Positions 1 to 7,559 of a stretch of 64,000 nt of DNA are shown here, piece by piece. Below the pieces are notes generated by a model that saw only the letters and a program-made list of their open reading frames with translations, was not told the origin of the DNA and ran no database searches. The DNA comes from Oscillospiraceae bacterium. GTDB taxonomy: Bacteria; Bacillota; Clostridia; Oscillospirales; Oscillospiraceae. The stretch is taken from the NCBI GenBank assembly GCA_015067765.1, contig SVLV01000006.1:1-64000 (forward strand), in the 5' to 3' direction. Position 1 is the stretch's first letter. Each line of letters begins with the position of its first letter. Both the position numbers and the translations under genes were made by a program.

Positions 1-58
1 AAAATACCTTTTTCACATCTACAAAATCGCTTGTAAAAATTTCGACCGTAGAAACGGC

Positions 59-85
59 GAAACCCCCGATAAAATCGGGGGTTTC
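59..85 (-). terminator. Intrinsic terminator behind tRNA-Leu
   Basis: An 8-bp perfect stem (63-70 with 74-81, loop AAA) is extended by A:T pairs, and on the minus strand it is followed by TTTC. It lies about 30 bases beyond the 3' end of the minus-strand tRNA gene, so it most likely ends that transcript. The hairpin is symmetric enough to work in both directions. Bases 1-58 show nothing else recognisable. Confidence 0.6.
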
Positions 86-115
86 TTGGGCAATATCTTT
101 TTCATTGCCCTTTGA

Positions 116-200
116 TGGTGCGGGCATGGGGACTCGAACCCCAACGCATCACTGCACGAGAACCTAAATCTCGCATGTCTACCAATTCCATCATGCCCGC
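116..200 (-). tRNA. tRNA-Leu, anticodon UAG
   Basis: Read on the minus strand, the 7-bp acceptor stem GCGGGCA (200-194) pairs with TGCCCGC (126-120), followed by discriminator A and an encoded CCA (118-116). The D-arm has GGTAGAC, the anticodon arm reads CGAGA-TTTAGGT-TCTCG giving anticodon UAG, there is a long class II variable arm as expected for tRNA-Leu, and the T-arm has GGTTCGAGTCC. It decodes CUN leucine codons. It lies downstream of the glf-GT2-yuiD group on the same strand and may be co-transcribed or have its own promoter. Confidence 0.97.
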
Positions 201-205
201 ATATG

Positions 206-240
206 CAGCGGCCGGAAAATCCGGCCGCTATTTTTATTTT
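206..240. other. Stem-loop between yuiD-like gene and tRNA-Leu
   Basis: There is a perfect 9 to 10-bp inverted repeat, AGCGGCCGG (207-215) with CCGGCCGCT (221-229), and a short A-rich loop. T-runs follow on the plus strand (ATTTTTATTTT), but the genes around it are on the minus strand. There it sits just after the yuiD-like stop codon and just before the tRNA. It may be an RNA processing or 3'-end stabilising hairpin rather than a terminator for these genes. Confidence 0.5.
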
Positions 241-709
241 ATGGTTGCAAAAATACAAAATGAATAAACAGTGCATTGAGGCAGCCAATGGCTATACCCA
301 CACATACCTGCAGATTCGTGTGGCCCACAAACTCCTTCAGGTTGGCCTCCAGGTCATAGTCCTCGCCCGGACGCTTCTCGAAAATACAGATAAGCTCATT
401 GAGCACCGCCGCATGCTTTCCTGTTTCCAACCGCACACCGGAGGCATCGTGGCAGACAATGATGGCAAGGAGGGCACTGATGGCAAACTCAAAACTGCTG
501 AAGCCGAAGTGCAGGCCGGTCACCATCGCCAGGGAGCTGACCGTGGCAGAGTGAGCACTGGGCATACCGCCATCGCCGATCAGGCGGGTCCAGTCAAACT
601 CGTGATAAACAATGGTGTGGATGATCGTCTTGATCACCTGAGCCAGTCCCCAAGAGGCGACACTGGTGATCAGAAAGGGATTGTGCAGCAGGTCATACAA
701 TACAGACAT
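239..709 (-). CDS. Divergent PAP2 family protein (YuiD/DUF212-like)
   Basis: This 156-residue integral membrane protein resembles the YuiD/DUF212 family, distant relatives of PAP2 acid phosphatases and vanadium haloperoxidases. Visible hallmarks are the GDGGMPSAHSAT segment (about residues 45-56), which matches the family's PSAHS motif, and the CHDASGVRLETGKHAAVLN segment (about 86-104). Predicted membrane segments lie around 10-30, 60-85 and at the C-terminus. The ATG at 709 is preceded by AAGGGAG. The substrate is not known for the family. The gene starts 23 bases after the glycosyltransferase stop codon, so it is probably the last gene of the glf-GT2-yuiD transcript. Confidence 0.88.
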   Translation of the reverse strand: MSVLYDLLHNPFLITSVASWGLAQVIKTIIHTIVYHEFDWTRLIGDGGMPSAHSATVSSLAMVTGLHFGFSSFEFAISALLAIIVCHDASGVRLETGKHAAVLNELICIFEKRPGEDYDLEANLKEFVGHTNLQVCVGIAIGCLNALFIHFVFLQP

Positions 710-732
710 GGGAGCGCTCCCTTCTCTTTCGA

Positions 733-1743
733 TTAGTTAAACCGCACGACCTTATTGGCCAGACGATAGATAAAGCAGGAGAAATTCTGGCCGAATTTGC
801 CCGGCAGGCTGATAAACCACAGGGGAGAACGGTAACGGAAGTGTTTCCCCCACTTGGCATCAAAGGCGATGCAGTTCTTCCACATAACATCCAGGGCCGC
901 GTCCGTCTCCGCCGAGCGGTTGAGGCGGGTGAAGATGACGGAGATGCCGAACATCATAAACAGTTCGTGCTTCAAATAGGCCTTCAGGCGGGGCTGGGCG
1001 ATCTCATCCAGATGGAAGGCGGTGAAGCAGCGCTCCGTTACCAGAATCTGGTGGCTATAGCGCTTGGCCATGGCGGCCTCCTGCACGGACTGGTCGGGAC
1101 GGCCGATCCAATAGCGGTAGAGATCTGCGTTCATGTAATACATCCGCTGAACATGGGGCAGCGTCTGGCACACCATCAGGTTGTCCTCATAGAACACCTT
1201 GCGGGGCAGTTCCTGCTTCCACTTGCGCATCACTTCCGTGCGGAAGGTGCAGGAGTGGATGGTCAGCATCTGGTGCACGCGGAAGGCCTTGGTGTCCTCC
1301 CAGCCGAAGATGCGGTCCATCGGCAGGGCATTTTCATAGCAGATGGAGCGGTCGCCCTCGCCGTCGCTATGTACGTAATAGTAATTGGTGACGGCCAGAT
1401 CCACGCCGCCCTGTGCCTCACACTGCTCCAGACGGTCCAGGAAGGCAGGAAAATCCTCACTGAGGACATCGTCACTGTCCACCACCTTGAAGTATGTACC
1501 GGTGGCGTGGCGCACACCTTGATTGATGCCCTCGCCGTGGCCGCCGTTGGGCTGGTGGATCACACGGACGATCTCGGGATACTTTGCAGCATATGCGTCG
1601 GCAATCTCGCCGGTGCGGTCGGTAGAGCCGTCATCAATCACGATGATCTCCACCCGGTCGCCGCCTACCAGCAGGCTCTCGATGCATTTTCCCATATAGT
1701 CCTGCGAATTAAAGCAGGGCACGGTTACGGTCAGCAGTTTCAT
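733..1743 (-). CDS. Family 2 glycosyltransferase
   Basis: This 336-residue protein has a GT-A fold N-terminal domain. It starts MKLLTVTVPCFNS, has the nucleotide-binding DDGS motif (37-40) and a DSDD motif (89-92) that would bind the metal and sugar nucleotide. The C-terminal half is basic and aromatic, with no clear transmembrane segments, as in cytosolic transferases that decorate surface glycans. Its ATG (1741-1743) overlaps the upstream glf stop codon by four bases, implying translational coupling. Co-location with UDP-galactopyranose mutase suggests, but does not prove, that it transfers galactofuranose or builds a Galf-containing polymer. Confidence 0.9.
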   Translation of the reverse strand: MKLLTVTVPCFNSQDYMGKCIESLLVGGDRVEIIVIDDGSTDRTGEIADAYAAKYPEIVRVIHQPNGGHGEGINQGVRHATGTYFKVVDSDDVLSEDFPAFLDRLEQCEAQGGVDLAVTNYYYVHSDGEGDRSICYENALPMDRIFGWEDTKAFRVHQMLTIHSCTFRTEVMRKWKQELPRKVFYEDNLMVCQTLPHVQRMYYMNADLYRYWIGRPDQSVQEAAMAKRYSHQILVTERCFTAFHLDEIAQPRLKAYLKHELFMMFGISVIFTRLNRSAETDAALDVMWKNCIAFDAKWGKHFRYRSPLWFISLPGKFGQNFSCFIYRLANKVVRFN

Positions 1744-2852
1744 TCCTTGTTCTCCTTCAGTTCCTGTTCTGCCAAAGTCAGTGCGGAGGCCAGCACCGCA
1801 TCCATATCATAATAGCGGTATTCACCCAGGCGGCCGCCAAAGATCACCTGCTGTTCCTTATCGGCCAGCTGGCGATAGCGGGCATAGAGTTCCGTGTTCT
1901 TCGGATCATTGATGGGATAGTAGGGTTCCACTCCCGGGGTCCACTCAGAACTGTATTCCCGAGAAATTACGGTCTTGGGCTGCTGACCAAACTCAAAGTG
2001 CTTGTGCTCAATAATGCGGGTATAGGGGGTCTCACGATCCGTGTAGTTCACCACCGCATTGCCCTGGAAGTTGGGCATATCCAGTACTTCGGTCTCAAAC
2101 CGGACAGAGCGATACTCCAGCGGACCATAGCAGCAGTCGTAGAAGCTGTCGATAGATCCGGTGTAGATCACTTTGTCTGCCTGCGCATTCCACTCATCGC
2201 GGCGGGCCAGATAATCCTCACCCAGGCGCACCTCGACGCCCTCCAGCATCCGCTCCACCATGGCGGTATAGCCGCCCACGGGAATGCCCTGATGATTGGC
2301 ATTGAAATAGTTGTTGTCAAAGGTCAGGCGGACCGGCAGACGGCGGATGATGAACGCAGGCAGCTGATCACAGGGACGACCCCACTGCTTCTCGGTATAC
2401 CCCTTCACCAATCGCTCATAGATGTCCTTTCCCACCAGCGCAATGGCCTGCTCCTCCAGATTGGCGGGCTCACTGATCCCCGCCTCCTGCCGCTGCTGAC
2501 GGATTTTCTCCTCCGCCTCAGCCGGAGTCGTCACGCCCCACATCTTATAAAAGGTGTACATATTAAACGGCAGGGAGTACAGCTCTCCGTGGTAATTGGC
2601 CACAGGACTATTGATGTAGCGATTGAACTGAGCAAAACGATTGATGTAATTCCAAACCTTCTCGTCGTTGGTATGGAAAATATGGGCACCGTACTGATGA
2701 ACGGCGATCCCCTCCACCTCTTTGGTATAGATGTTTCCTCCGATATGATCTCTCCGGTCAATGACCAGAACAGATCTTCCGGCCTCCTTGGCCTGCTGGG
2801 CAAATGCCGCACCGAACAGACCGGCACCCACCACCAGATAATCGTATTTCAT
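1740..2852 (-). CDS. glf: UDP-galactopyranose mutase
   Basis: This flavoenzyme interconverts UDP-galactopyranose and UDP-galactofuranose, the donor for galactofuranose in surface glycans. The protein (370 residues) begins MKYDYLVVGAGLFGAAFA, an FAD Rossmann motif, and continues with IDRRDHIGGN and the family hallmark QYGAHIFHT. Later come the conserved GYTEKQWGR and the FGGRLGEYRYYDMD C-terminal flavin motif. The start at 2852 is chosen because AGAGGAGA lies just upstream and the FAD motif begins there; the open frame extends 20 codons further up without family similarity. It is the first gene of a three-gene minus-strand group. No large polysaccharide cluster surrounds it in this window. Confidence 0.95.
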   Translation of the reverse strand: MKYDYLVVGAGLFGAAFAQQAKEAGRSVLVIDRRDHIGGNIYTKEVEGIAVHQYGAHIFHTNDEKVWNYINRFAQFNRYINSPVANYHGELYSLPFNMYTFYKMWGVTTPAEAEEKIRQQRQEAGISEPANLEEQAIALVGKDIYERLVKGYTEKQWGRPCDQLPAFIIRRLPVRLTFDNNYFNANHQGIPVGGYTAMVERMLEGVEVRLGEDYLARRDEWNAQADKVIYTGSIDSFYDCCYGPLEYRSVRFETEVLDMPNFQGNAVVNYTDRETPYTRIIEHKHFEFGQQPKTVISREYSSEWTPGVEPYYPINDPKNTELYARYRQLADKEQQVIFGGRLGEYRYYDMDAVLASALTLAEQELKENKE

Positions 2853-3036
2853 ATCTCTCTTCTCCTCTTGGCAGTTCCCACAGGGAACTTTCCACAAAAA
2901 CATCAACGGCACGCGACCTTTTCGTCATAAATGGTCACAATATTCCATGGTATACCTATTTTAACATAGACCATCCTGCCGCACAAGTGAATTTTCCGCA
3001 GGTTTTTCATCATTTGGCACAATGTGCCGCCTGCCA

Positions 3037-3612
3037 TCAAGTCTCCTCTTCCTTCGGCGGCTCTGTCAGCCGCAGCAGCTTCTGTGCCAGAATCTGGAAA
3101 TATCCTGCCAGCAGCACATTTTCCATGACCAGAGAGCGTGTCGCCTCCTGCCTGTCCTCTGCGCGCTCCACACTCTCCGCAGCCTGCTGCAGCTGCTGGC
3201 TGAAGAAGGGAATCGTGCGGTCAAATCGCCTGCAGAACTCCCGGTACAGGGGTTCTGTCTCTTCCGCCACGGTCAGCGGCGGCTGCGGCAGCAGTTGCTG
3301 AATATCTCCCATACTTAGCACCTGTTTCAAGGTCAACAGCATCAGCAGATAGGCCAGATGCTGCCTTCCATATTTCTTTTTTACCGGGGCCGGCATCAGT
3401 TTCAGGCGCACATAGTTGTTGACCACCGCAGCGGTCACCACCCGCTCCCTTTCTGTTGCCGGAATGAAAGACAAATACTGCTCCAGCAATAGCACCACCT
3501 GATCCATATACAGGCCAAAGTCCGGCAGTTCCTCCCAGCGAGGCAGCCGATACTCCTCGATATAGCTCTGCCAACGCTGCAATTTCTGCTGCAAATAGCT
3601 TTTCTCTTTCAT
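3037..3612 (-). CDS. DUF1836 family protein, probable DNA-binding regulator
   Basis: This 191-residue soluble protein matches the DUF1836 family of Firmicutes, recognised from the LPRWEELPDFGLYMDQVVLLLEQYL segment (about residues 23-47) and the YVRLKLMPAPVKKKYGRQHLAYLLMLLTLKQVLSMGDI region that follows (about 67-104). The latter has a helix-turn-helix-like, MerR-type arrangement. The C-terminal part is helical and of unknown function. ATG at 3612 follows GGAGGG. It is transcribed away from the SGNH hydrolase gene, and both promoters touch one perfect palindrome, so it may repress itself and its neighbour. The family assignment is firm; the regulatory role is inferred. Confidence 0.8.
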   Translation of the reverse strand: MKEKSYLQQKLQRWQSYIEEYRLPRWEELPDFGLYMDQVVLLLEQYLSFIPATERERVVTAAVVNNYVRLKLMPAPVKKKYGRQHLAYLLMLLTLKQVLSMGDIQQLLPQPPLTVAEETEPLYREFCRRFDRTIPFFSQQLQQAAESVERAEDRQEATRSLVMENVLLAGYFQILAQKLLRLTEPPKEEET

Positions 3613-3642
3613 TTCCCTGCCCTCCCAGAATAATTTTCTTAT

Positions 3643-3714
3643 ATTGTACCAAAATAAAATCTGTCACGCAAGTGCAACTTGCACTTGACTCCGCTTTATA
3701 TAATATGCTATATT
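3643..3714. promoter_or_regulatory. Divergent promoters sharing a palindromic operator
   Basis: The plus-strand promoter has TTGACT (3685-3690), an 18-base spacer and TATATT (3709-3714) with an extended TG, and drives the SGNH hydrolase. The minus-strand promoter has TTGCGT (complement of 3666-3671), a 17-base spacer and TACAAT (complement of 3643-3648), and drives the DUF1836 gene. A perfect inverted repeat, CAAGTGCAA-C-TTGCACTTG (3669-3687), overlaps both -35 boxes, so a single bound repressor could block both promoters. Confidence 0.7.
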
Positions 3715-3749
3715 AGATTCAGTAATTTATTATATCCGGAGGTAAAGTT

Positions 3750-4451
3750 ATGTCTATGATATATTTGTACGGTGATTCTCTCCTGAAGGCCACCATGCCG
3801 GACGAATCTTTTCGCTATCACTTCCATTTGGATCAGCTGTCTTCCCGCTACGCAGGCAGCCCGCTGACCATGGTCAACCGCTCCAAAATGGGAGCCACCG
3901 TAGCCAAGGGACAAAGCCTGTTGGCTCACGATCTGCAGCGGGAGATGCCGGCCCAAATGGCACTGATCGGCTACGGTGGAAATGATTGTGACTTCTGCTG
4001 GCAGCAGATCGCCGAAAACCCGGATGGAGAGCATCATCCCCACACCGAACTGAACACCTACCTGCAGGCCTTGGTGCGGATGGCAAAGGACCTGCTCAGC
4101 CGCGGGATCCAGCCGGTCCTTATGACGCTGCCTCCCATTGATGCCCGGCGGTATCTGGACTTCATCTGCCGCAACGGCCTGAATCGGGAGCGGATCATGC
4201 ACTGGTTGGGTGAGGAGCAGATGATCTACCGTCACCAGGAGCTTTACTCCGATGCCGTTGCCCAGTTGGCCCGGCAGCAGGATCTGCCACTGATCCCTGT
4301 GCGGGAAGCCTTTCTGACGGAGCGGCATCTGCAGAGTCTGATCGCCGCTGACGGCATTCATCTGACCATGCGGGGCTATGAACGGCTCTTTGACACCCTC
4401 TACAACTGGTTCTCCGTCTGCCCCGCCCCCAAATGTGAGGCCGCCGGATAA
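3750..4451 (+). CDS. SGNH/GDSL-type esterase or lipase
   Basis: This 233-residue protein has the SGNH hydrolase blocks in order: GDS with the nucleophile Ser (8-10), GGND (76-79) and DGIH carrying the catalytic Asp/His pair (D201, H204). There is no signal peptide, so it acts in the cytoplasm. SGNH enzymes hydrolyse esters of lipids, acylated sugars or thioesters; the substrate cannot be read from the sequence. The ATG at 3750 follows GGAGGT. It is a single-gene transcript with its own promoter overlapping the palindrome shared with the DUF1836 gene, and it ends at a terminator shared with the convergent CarD-like gene. Confidence 0.85.
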   Translation: MSMIYLYGDSLLKATMPDESFRYHFHLDQLSSRYAGSPLTMVNRSKMGATVAKGQSLLAHDLQREMPAQMALIGYGGNDCDFCWQQIAENPDGEHHPHTELNTYLQALVRMAKDLLSRGIQPVLMTLPPIDARRYLDFICRNGLNRERIMHWLGEEQMIYRHQELYSDAVAQLARQQDLPLIPVREAFLTERHLQSLIAADGIHLTMRGYERLFDTLYNWFSVCPAPKCEAAG

Positions 4452-4456
4452 AACAA

Positions 4457-4498
4457 AGGCGATATCTGCGGAACATCCGCCGATATCGCCTCTCTTAT
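4457..4498. terminator. Bidirectional terminator, SGNH gene / CarD-like gene
   Basis: GGCGATATC (4458-4466) pairs with GATATCGCC (4482-4490), with an inner GCGGA/TCCGC stem. It is flanked by A-rich sequence on the left and TCTCTT on the right. It lies between two convergent genes and can serve both. Confidence 0.8.
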
Positions 4499-5007
4499 TC
4501 GTGATCGGTAATTTCCCACCGGGGACTCACCTGCTGCAGATAGTCCGGCACCTGCTCCCGGGGCATCTCCAGTGCCACAGCCAGTTCTCCATACAGCAGT
4601 TCTTCCGCCCGGTGCAGATAGCGCTCATCCAGCTGGCTGACCTTCTTCCCCTGTTTGGCGGCCTGCTGCCGCTTTTGCTCTGTCAGCTTGATCAGCTGGG
4701 CCAGCTGCCGGCAATCGTAGGAGGCAACGATATTTTGATAGTACTCCTTGATGGCACGCACATGGTTCTGTACCTCTCCCGGCTTCAGCTGCGGCAGCTC
4801 TGCAATCAACTCCTCCGCCTGCCGGCGGCTGAGGACCGGCCGCATCAGCACCTTGGTATCCACCGGCGTCATCACCTGCCCCGTACGGTACAGCGGCGCA
4901 AGGGTGTAATACTCCCGGTCCACACCCCGGATATCCGGGATTCCGATCCGTTCCACACGGCAGACCCCTTCCCCACCATACACCACAAGTTCTCCTACCG
5001 CAAACAT
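4495..5007 (-). CDS. CarD-like transcriptional regulator
   Basis: This 170-residue protein belongs to the CarD/CdnL family, which binds RNA polymerase beta through an N-terminal Tudor-like (RID) domain and stabilises open promoter complexes. The N-terminus FAVGELVVYGGEGVCRVERI (2-21) is the typical start, followed by the YYTLAPLY strand and the helical C-terminal domain (about 75-160). Length matches the family. ATG at 5007 follows a purine-rich site (GAGGGCAGGAAAG). It has its own promoter and is monocistronic, ending at the shared terminator. Clostridia often carry several CarD paralogues, so the target set is unknown. Confidence 0.88.
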   Translation of the reverse strand: MFAVGELVVYGGEGVCRVERIGIPDIRGVDREYYTLAPLYRTGQVMTPVDTKVLMRPVLSRRQAEELIAELPQLKPGEVQNHVRAIKEYYQNIVASYDCRQLAQLIKLTEQKRQQAAKQGKKVSQLDERYLHRAEELLYGELAVALEMPREQVPDYLQQVSPRWEITDHE

Positions 5008-5069
5008 TTTGCTTTCCTGCCCTCTTTCTCTCTTATGTACAGCCGATTTTTATCATGTATTCTAATGCT

Positions 5070-5098
5070 ATTATAGCACATTTTCATTTTTGATGTAA
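5070..5098 (-). promoter_or_regulatory. Promoter of the CarD-like gene
   Basis: On the minus strand TTACAT (complement of 5093-5098), a 17-base spacer and a consensus TATAAT (complement of 5070-5075) lie about 60 bases upstream of the ATG. Confidence 0.65.
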
Positions 5099-5132
5099 GA
5101 AAAATTTTTAAGAACCGAACAGCCGCACAGCC

Positions 5133-5162
5133 TTGTCAAGGCACCGGCAGACAGGGTATAAT
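5133..5162 (+). promoter_or_regulatory. Promoter of the gamma-carbonic anhydrase gene
   Basis: TTGTCA (5133-5138), an 18-base spacer and TATAAT (5157-5162) precede the ATG at 5204. The -35 box lies within the short palindrome CCTTGTCAAGG. Confidence 0.65.
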
Positions 5163-5203
5163 AGGCAAAACATGTTACTCTATCGGAAAGGGAGCGTTTT
5201 GCT

Positions 5204-5713
5204 ATGCTGAAAAATCCTACTATACACCCCGAGGCCTATGTTGCCCCCAATGCCACTGTACTGGGAGATATTACATTGGGGGCCCGCTCCAGCATTCTGT
5301 TTGGGGCAGTAGTCCGCGCCGAACACGAGCCCATCTCCATCGGTGAAGCGACCAACATCCAGGACAACTGCGTCCTCCATGTGGACAAGGGGTATCCCAT
5401 GCACATCGGTACCGGATGCACAGTGGGCCACAGCGCCATCCTTCACAGCTGCACCGTCGGCGACAACTCTCTGATCGGCATGGGCGCCATTGTGCTCAAT
5501 GGGGCTGTGATCGGCAAGAATTGCATCATCGGCGCCGGCGCACTGGTCCCCCAAAACGCCGTGATCCCGGACGGCAGCCTGGCATTGGGCGCTCCCGCCC
5601 GGGTCAAGCGCCCCGTCACCGAGGAGGAGATCGCCGCCAACCGCGCCAGCGCACAGGGCTATGTGGAGGAGGCCAAGCTTTTCCGGGCCCACTTCGCAGA
5701 AAACAATGAATAA
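5204..5713 (+). CDS. Gamma-class carbonic anhydrase family protein (left-handed beta-helix)
   Basis: This 169-residue protein is built of hexapeptide repeats forming a left-handed beta-helix (residues 5-140), followed by a C-terminal alpha-helix. Histidines at 59 (VLHVD), 76 and 81 (GHSAILH) match the zinc ligands of gamma-carbonic anhydrases such as YrdA/PaaY. Related proteins often show weak or no CO2 hydration, so the activity is probable rather than certain. ATG at 5204 follows AAAGGGAG. It is a single transcription unit with a clear promoter and a strong terminator. Confidence 0.88.
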   Translation: MLKNPTIHPEAYVAPNATVLGDITLGARSSILFGAVVRAEHEPISIGEATNIQDNCVLHVDKGYPMHIGTGCTVGHSAILHSCTVGDNSLIGMGAIVLNGAVIGKNCIIGAGALVPQNAVIPDGSLALGAPARVKRPVTEEEIAANRASAQGYVEEAKLFRAHFAENNE

Positions 5714-5718
5714 TCACA

Positions 5719-5758
5719 CAACCCCGAAGCAAGAAAGCTTGCTTCGGGGTTGTTCCTC
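5719..5758 (+). terminator. Terminator of the gamma-carbonic anhydrase gene
   Basis: A perfect 15-bp stem (5719-5733 with 5738-5752, loop AAAG) is followed by TTCCTCTCT. Its long GC-rich stem may also stop the convergent minus-strand gene. Confidence 0.85.
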
Positions 5759-5763
5759 TCTGT

Positions 5764-6531
5764 TTACTTGTTCCGGTCAGCCGCGATCAGCAGCTTCAGG
5801 GCCTCCACACCCACCTCAATGGCGGAAGAGGTGTCCTCACTCATGTCCTGATCCAGACCGGCAGCCTCCCGCTCCTGATTCCAGATTACATGGAAACAGG
5901 AACCGCAGCGGCAGCGCAGAGCATCGGCCACCACAAAGAGAGCGGCGCTCTCCATCTCGCTGGCCTTGACGCCCAGGCGCTTCCACGCCTCCCACTTCTC
6001 CAGCAGCTCACCGGCCACCGGCATGCGGGCCGGGCTGTGCTGGCCATAGAAGGAGTCCTTGCACTGAACCACACCTGTCTGGCATCGCTTTCCCAGTTTC
6101 CGGGCTGCCTGCACCAGCGCCGTCGTCACCTCAAAATCGGCCACCGCCGGATACTCGATGGGGGCATATTCCCGGCTGGTATGTTCATAGCGTACAGCGC
6201 CGGTGGCAATCACCACATCCCCGCTGCGCACATCCAGATCGATTCCGCCGCAGGTGCCCACCCGCACGAAGGTATCGGCCCCGATGGCATGAAGCTCCTC
6301 CATAGCAATGGCCGCCGAGGGTCCGCCGATACCCGTGGAACAAACGGAGACCTTTTCCCCCAGCAGGGTGCCGGTATATACCGTATATTCCCGGTTCTGG
6401 CTGATCAGCTTTGCATCCTCAAAATGGACCGCAATGGACTGACAGCGCCCGGGATCTCCCGGCAAAATGCAGTAGCGGCCCACATCGCCGGCGGCACAAC
6501 GGATATGAAACTGCTTTTCCATCTCTTGCAT
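5764..6531 (-). CDS. Uridine phosphorylase family nucleoside phosphorylase
   Basis: This 255-residue enzyme of the PNP/UDP family cleaves nucleosides with phosphate to give the free base and ribose-1-phosphate. Recognisable blocks are [14 protein letters not shown] (phosphate loop), [24 protein letters not shown] and [11 protein letters not shown], the last being the substrate-binding motif of uridine phosphorylases. The start at 6531 is chosen over the longer frame at 6597 because AAGGAGG sits 8 bases upstream and family similarity begins there. Together with cytidine deaminase at 11.2 kb it suggests pyrimidine nucleoside salvage. It is monocistronic. Confidence 0.9.
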   Translation of the reverse strand: MQEMEKQFHIRCAAGDVGRYCILPGDPGRCQSIAVHFEDAKLISQNREYTVYTGTLLGEKVSVCSTGIGGPSAAIAMEELHAIGADTFVRVGTCGGIDLDVRSGDVVIATGAVRYEHTSREYAPIEYPAVADFEVTTALVQAARKLGKRCQTGVVQCKDSFYGQHSPARMPVAGELLEKWEAWKRLGVKASEMESAALFVVADALRCRCGSCFHVIWNQEREAAGLDQDMSEDTSSAIEVGVEALKLLIAADRNK

Positions 6532-6683
6532 CGAAAAGCCCTCCTTCAAACTCAATTCTATTGATATTATATCGGCATTTTTTTCCTGCTGCAACATGAA
6601 AAACTTACATCTGCTATTGTTCCCCTCTCTGTAAATACTAACAACACGCGCACGGCGCGCATTGCACAGAGAGGAGGTTGATT

Positions 6684-6953
6684 ATGCGCAGGGTAATGTC
6701 CATTTTTTTGTCCGCTTCGCTGCTGATGGGTCTGATGGGATGCACCAATCAGGGGGACAACACCCACTCCGGCACGCAGACGGAGCGTTGGGCTCCAGAG
6801 GATTCTATGCCTTTCGGAGATGACCGCAGTTACGACAGCAACTACGGCACCGGGGACAACATTCTTGGCGACTCCTACCAGCGGATGCTGGAAAATGCAA
6901 GAGTCCACGACAGGGATGGTATTTTGACAGACGGAGAGAACTCCGTCAGCTGA
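6684..6953 (+). CDS. Small lipoprotein of unknown function
   Basis: This 89-residue protein has a lipoprotein signal: a basic start (MRRVM), a hydrophobic core and a lipobox LMGC with the lipidated Cys at 20. The mature part (about 69 residues) is hydrophilic and rich in D, G, N and S, with no domain I recognise. ATG at 6684 is preferred over the in-frame TTG at 6678 because GGAGG overlaps the TTG. It stands alone with its own terminator. A role at the cell or spore envelope is possible but unsupported. Confidence 0.7.
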   Translation: MRRVMSIFLSASLLMGLMGCTNQGDNTHSGTQTERWAPEDSMPFGDDRSYDSNYGTGDNILGDSYQRMLENARVHDRDGILTDGENSVS

Positions 6954-6954
6954 C

Positions 6955-6991
6955 ACAAGGCGCTGATGCTTCAGCGCCTTGTTCCTTTTTC
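6955..6991 (+). terminator. Terminator of the small lipoprotein gene
   Basis: A perfect 12-bp stem, ACAAGGCGCTGA (6955-6966) with TCAGCGCCTTGT (6971-6982), is followed by TCCTTTTT. Confidence 0.9.
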
Positions 6992-7020
6992 TCTTTCACA
7001 AATTATTTACAGTTCCGCTC

Positions 7021-7076
7021 TTGACCATCCCACCTCTTCATGATAATATTTAGCACGCTAATATTTAGTGTGCTAA
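7021..7076 (+). promoter_or_regulatory. Promoter and MarR-type operator of the exporter operon
   Basis: TTGACC (7021-7026), a 17-base spacer and TAATAT (7044-7049) form a sigma-A promoter. Two imperfect palindromes of the form TTTAG-N-CTAA, TTTAGCACGCTAA (7049-7061) and TTTAGTGTGCTAA (7064-7076), start at the -10 box and cover the transcription start. They resemble known MarR-family operators and are most likely bound by the MarR protein encoded just downstream. Confidence 0.75.
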
Positions 7077-7100
7077 CATTTTTGAAGGAAGGTGACCCAT

Positions 7101-7559
7101 ATGGAATCCTTTTGTCGGCTGGAACATTTTGGCCCTCTGCTGGGCTATTGTGACCACCAGGTCCAAAAGGTGCTGGACCGGGAACTGAAAAATTCCGGCT
7201 ATGATGTTTCTCCCATGCAATGCCGCACGCTGATGTACCTGCATTCGCAAAACGGACCGGTGACCCAAAAACAACTGGAACAATATTTGCGGGTAAAACC
7301 CTCCACCGTCAACGGCATTGTCAGCCGCCTGGAAGAGAAGCGCCTGCTGACCCGCTGTCCAAGCACGGAGGATGCCCGATGCCGCGTCCTGCAACTGACC
7401 GCTTTGGGACAGGGGTTTCATCATGACATGCGGCAGATCGCCGAGCGGGTCAGCCGTCGGATGGAGACAGGCTTTACCTCGGAAGAAATCGCCGTACTGA
7501 CCGGATATCTGCAGCGCATCGCCTGCAATCTCACTACCCCCGGGGAGGACTCTGTATGA
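7101..7559 (+). CDS. MarR family transcriptional regulator
   Basis: This 152-residue winged helix-turn-helix protein has the typical MarR layout: an N-terminal dimerisation helix, the MQCRTLMYLHSQNGPVTQKQLEQYLRVKPSTVNGIVSRLEEKRLL HTH-wing segment (about 40-85) and the DARCRVLQLTALG wing. ATG at 7101 is preferred over the GTG at 7092, which lies inside the AAGGAAGGTG ribosome binding site. It overlaps the first ABC exporter gene by four bases (ATGA), so they are co-transcribed and coupled. The paired palindromes on its promoter suggest that it represses its own operon and is released by a ligand exported by the ABC transporter. Confidence 0.92.
   Translation: MESFCRLEHFGPLLGYCDHQVQKVLDRELKNSGYDVSPMQCRTLMYLHSQNGPVTQKQLEQYLRVKPSTVNGIVSRLEEKRLLTRCPSTEDARCRVLQLTALGQGFHHDMRQIAERVSRRMETGFTSEEIAVLTGYLQRIACNLTTPGEDSV

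Noticed and set aside
6567-6956. Minus-strand frame opposite the small lipoprotein
   Set aside because: No ribosome site, and the plus-strand frame has a convincing lipoprotein signal and terminator.
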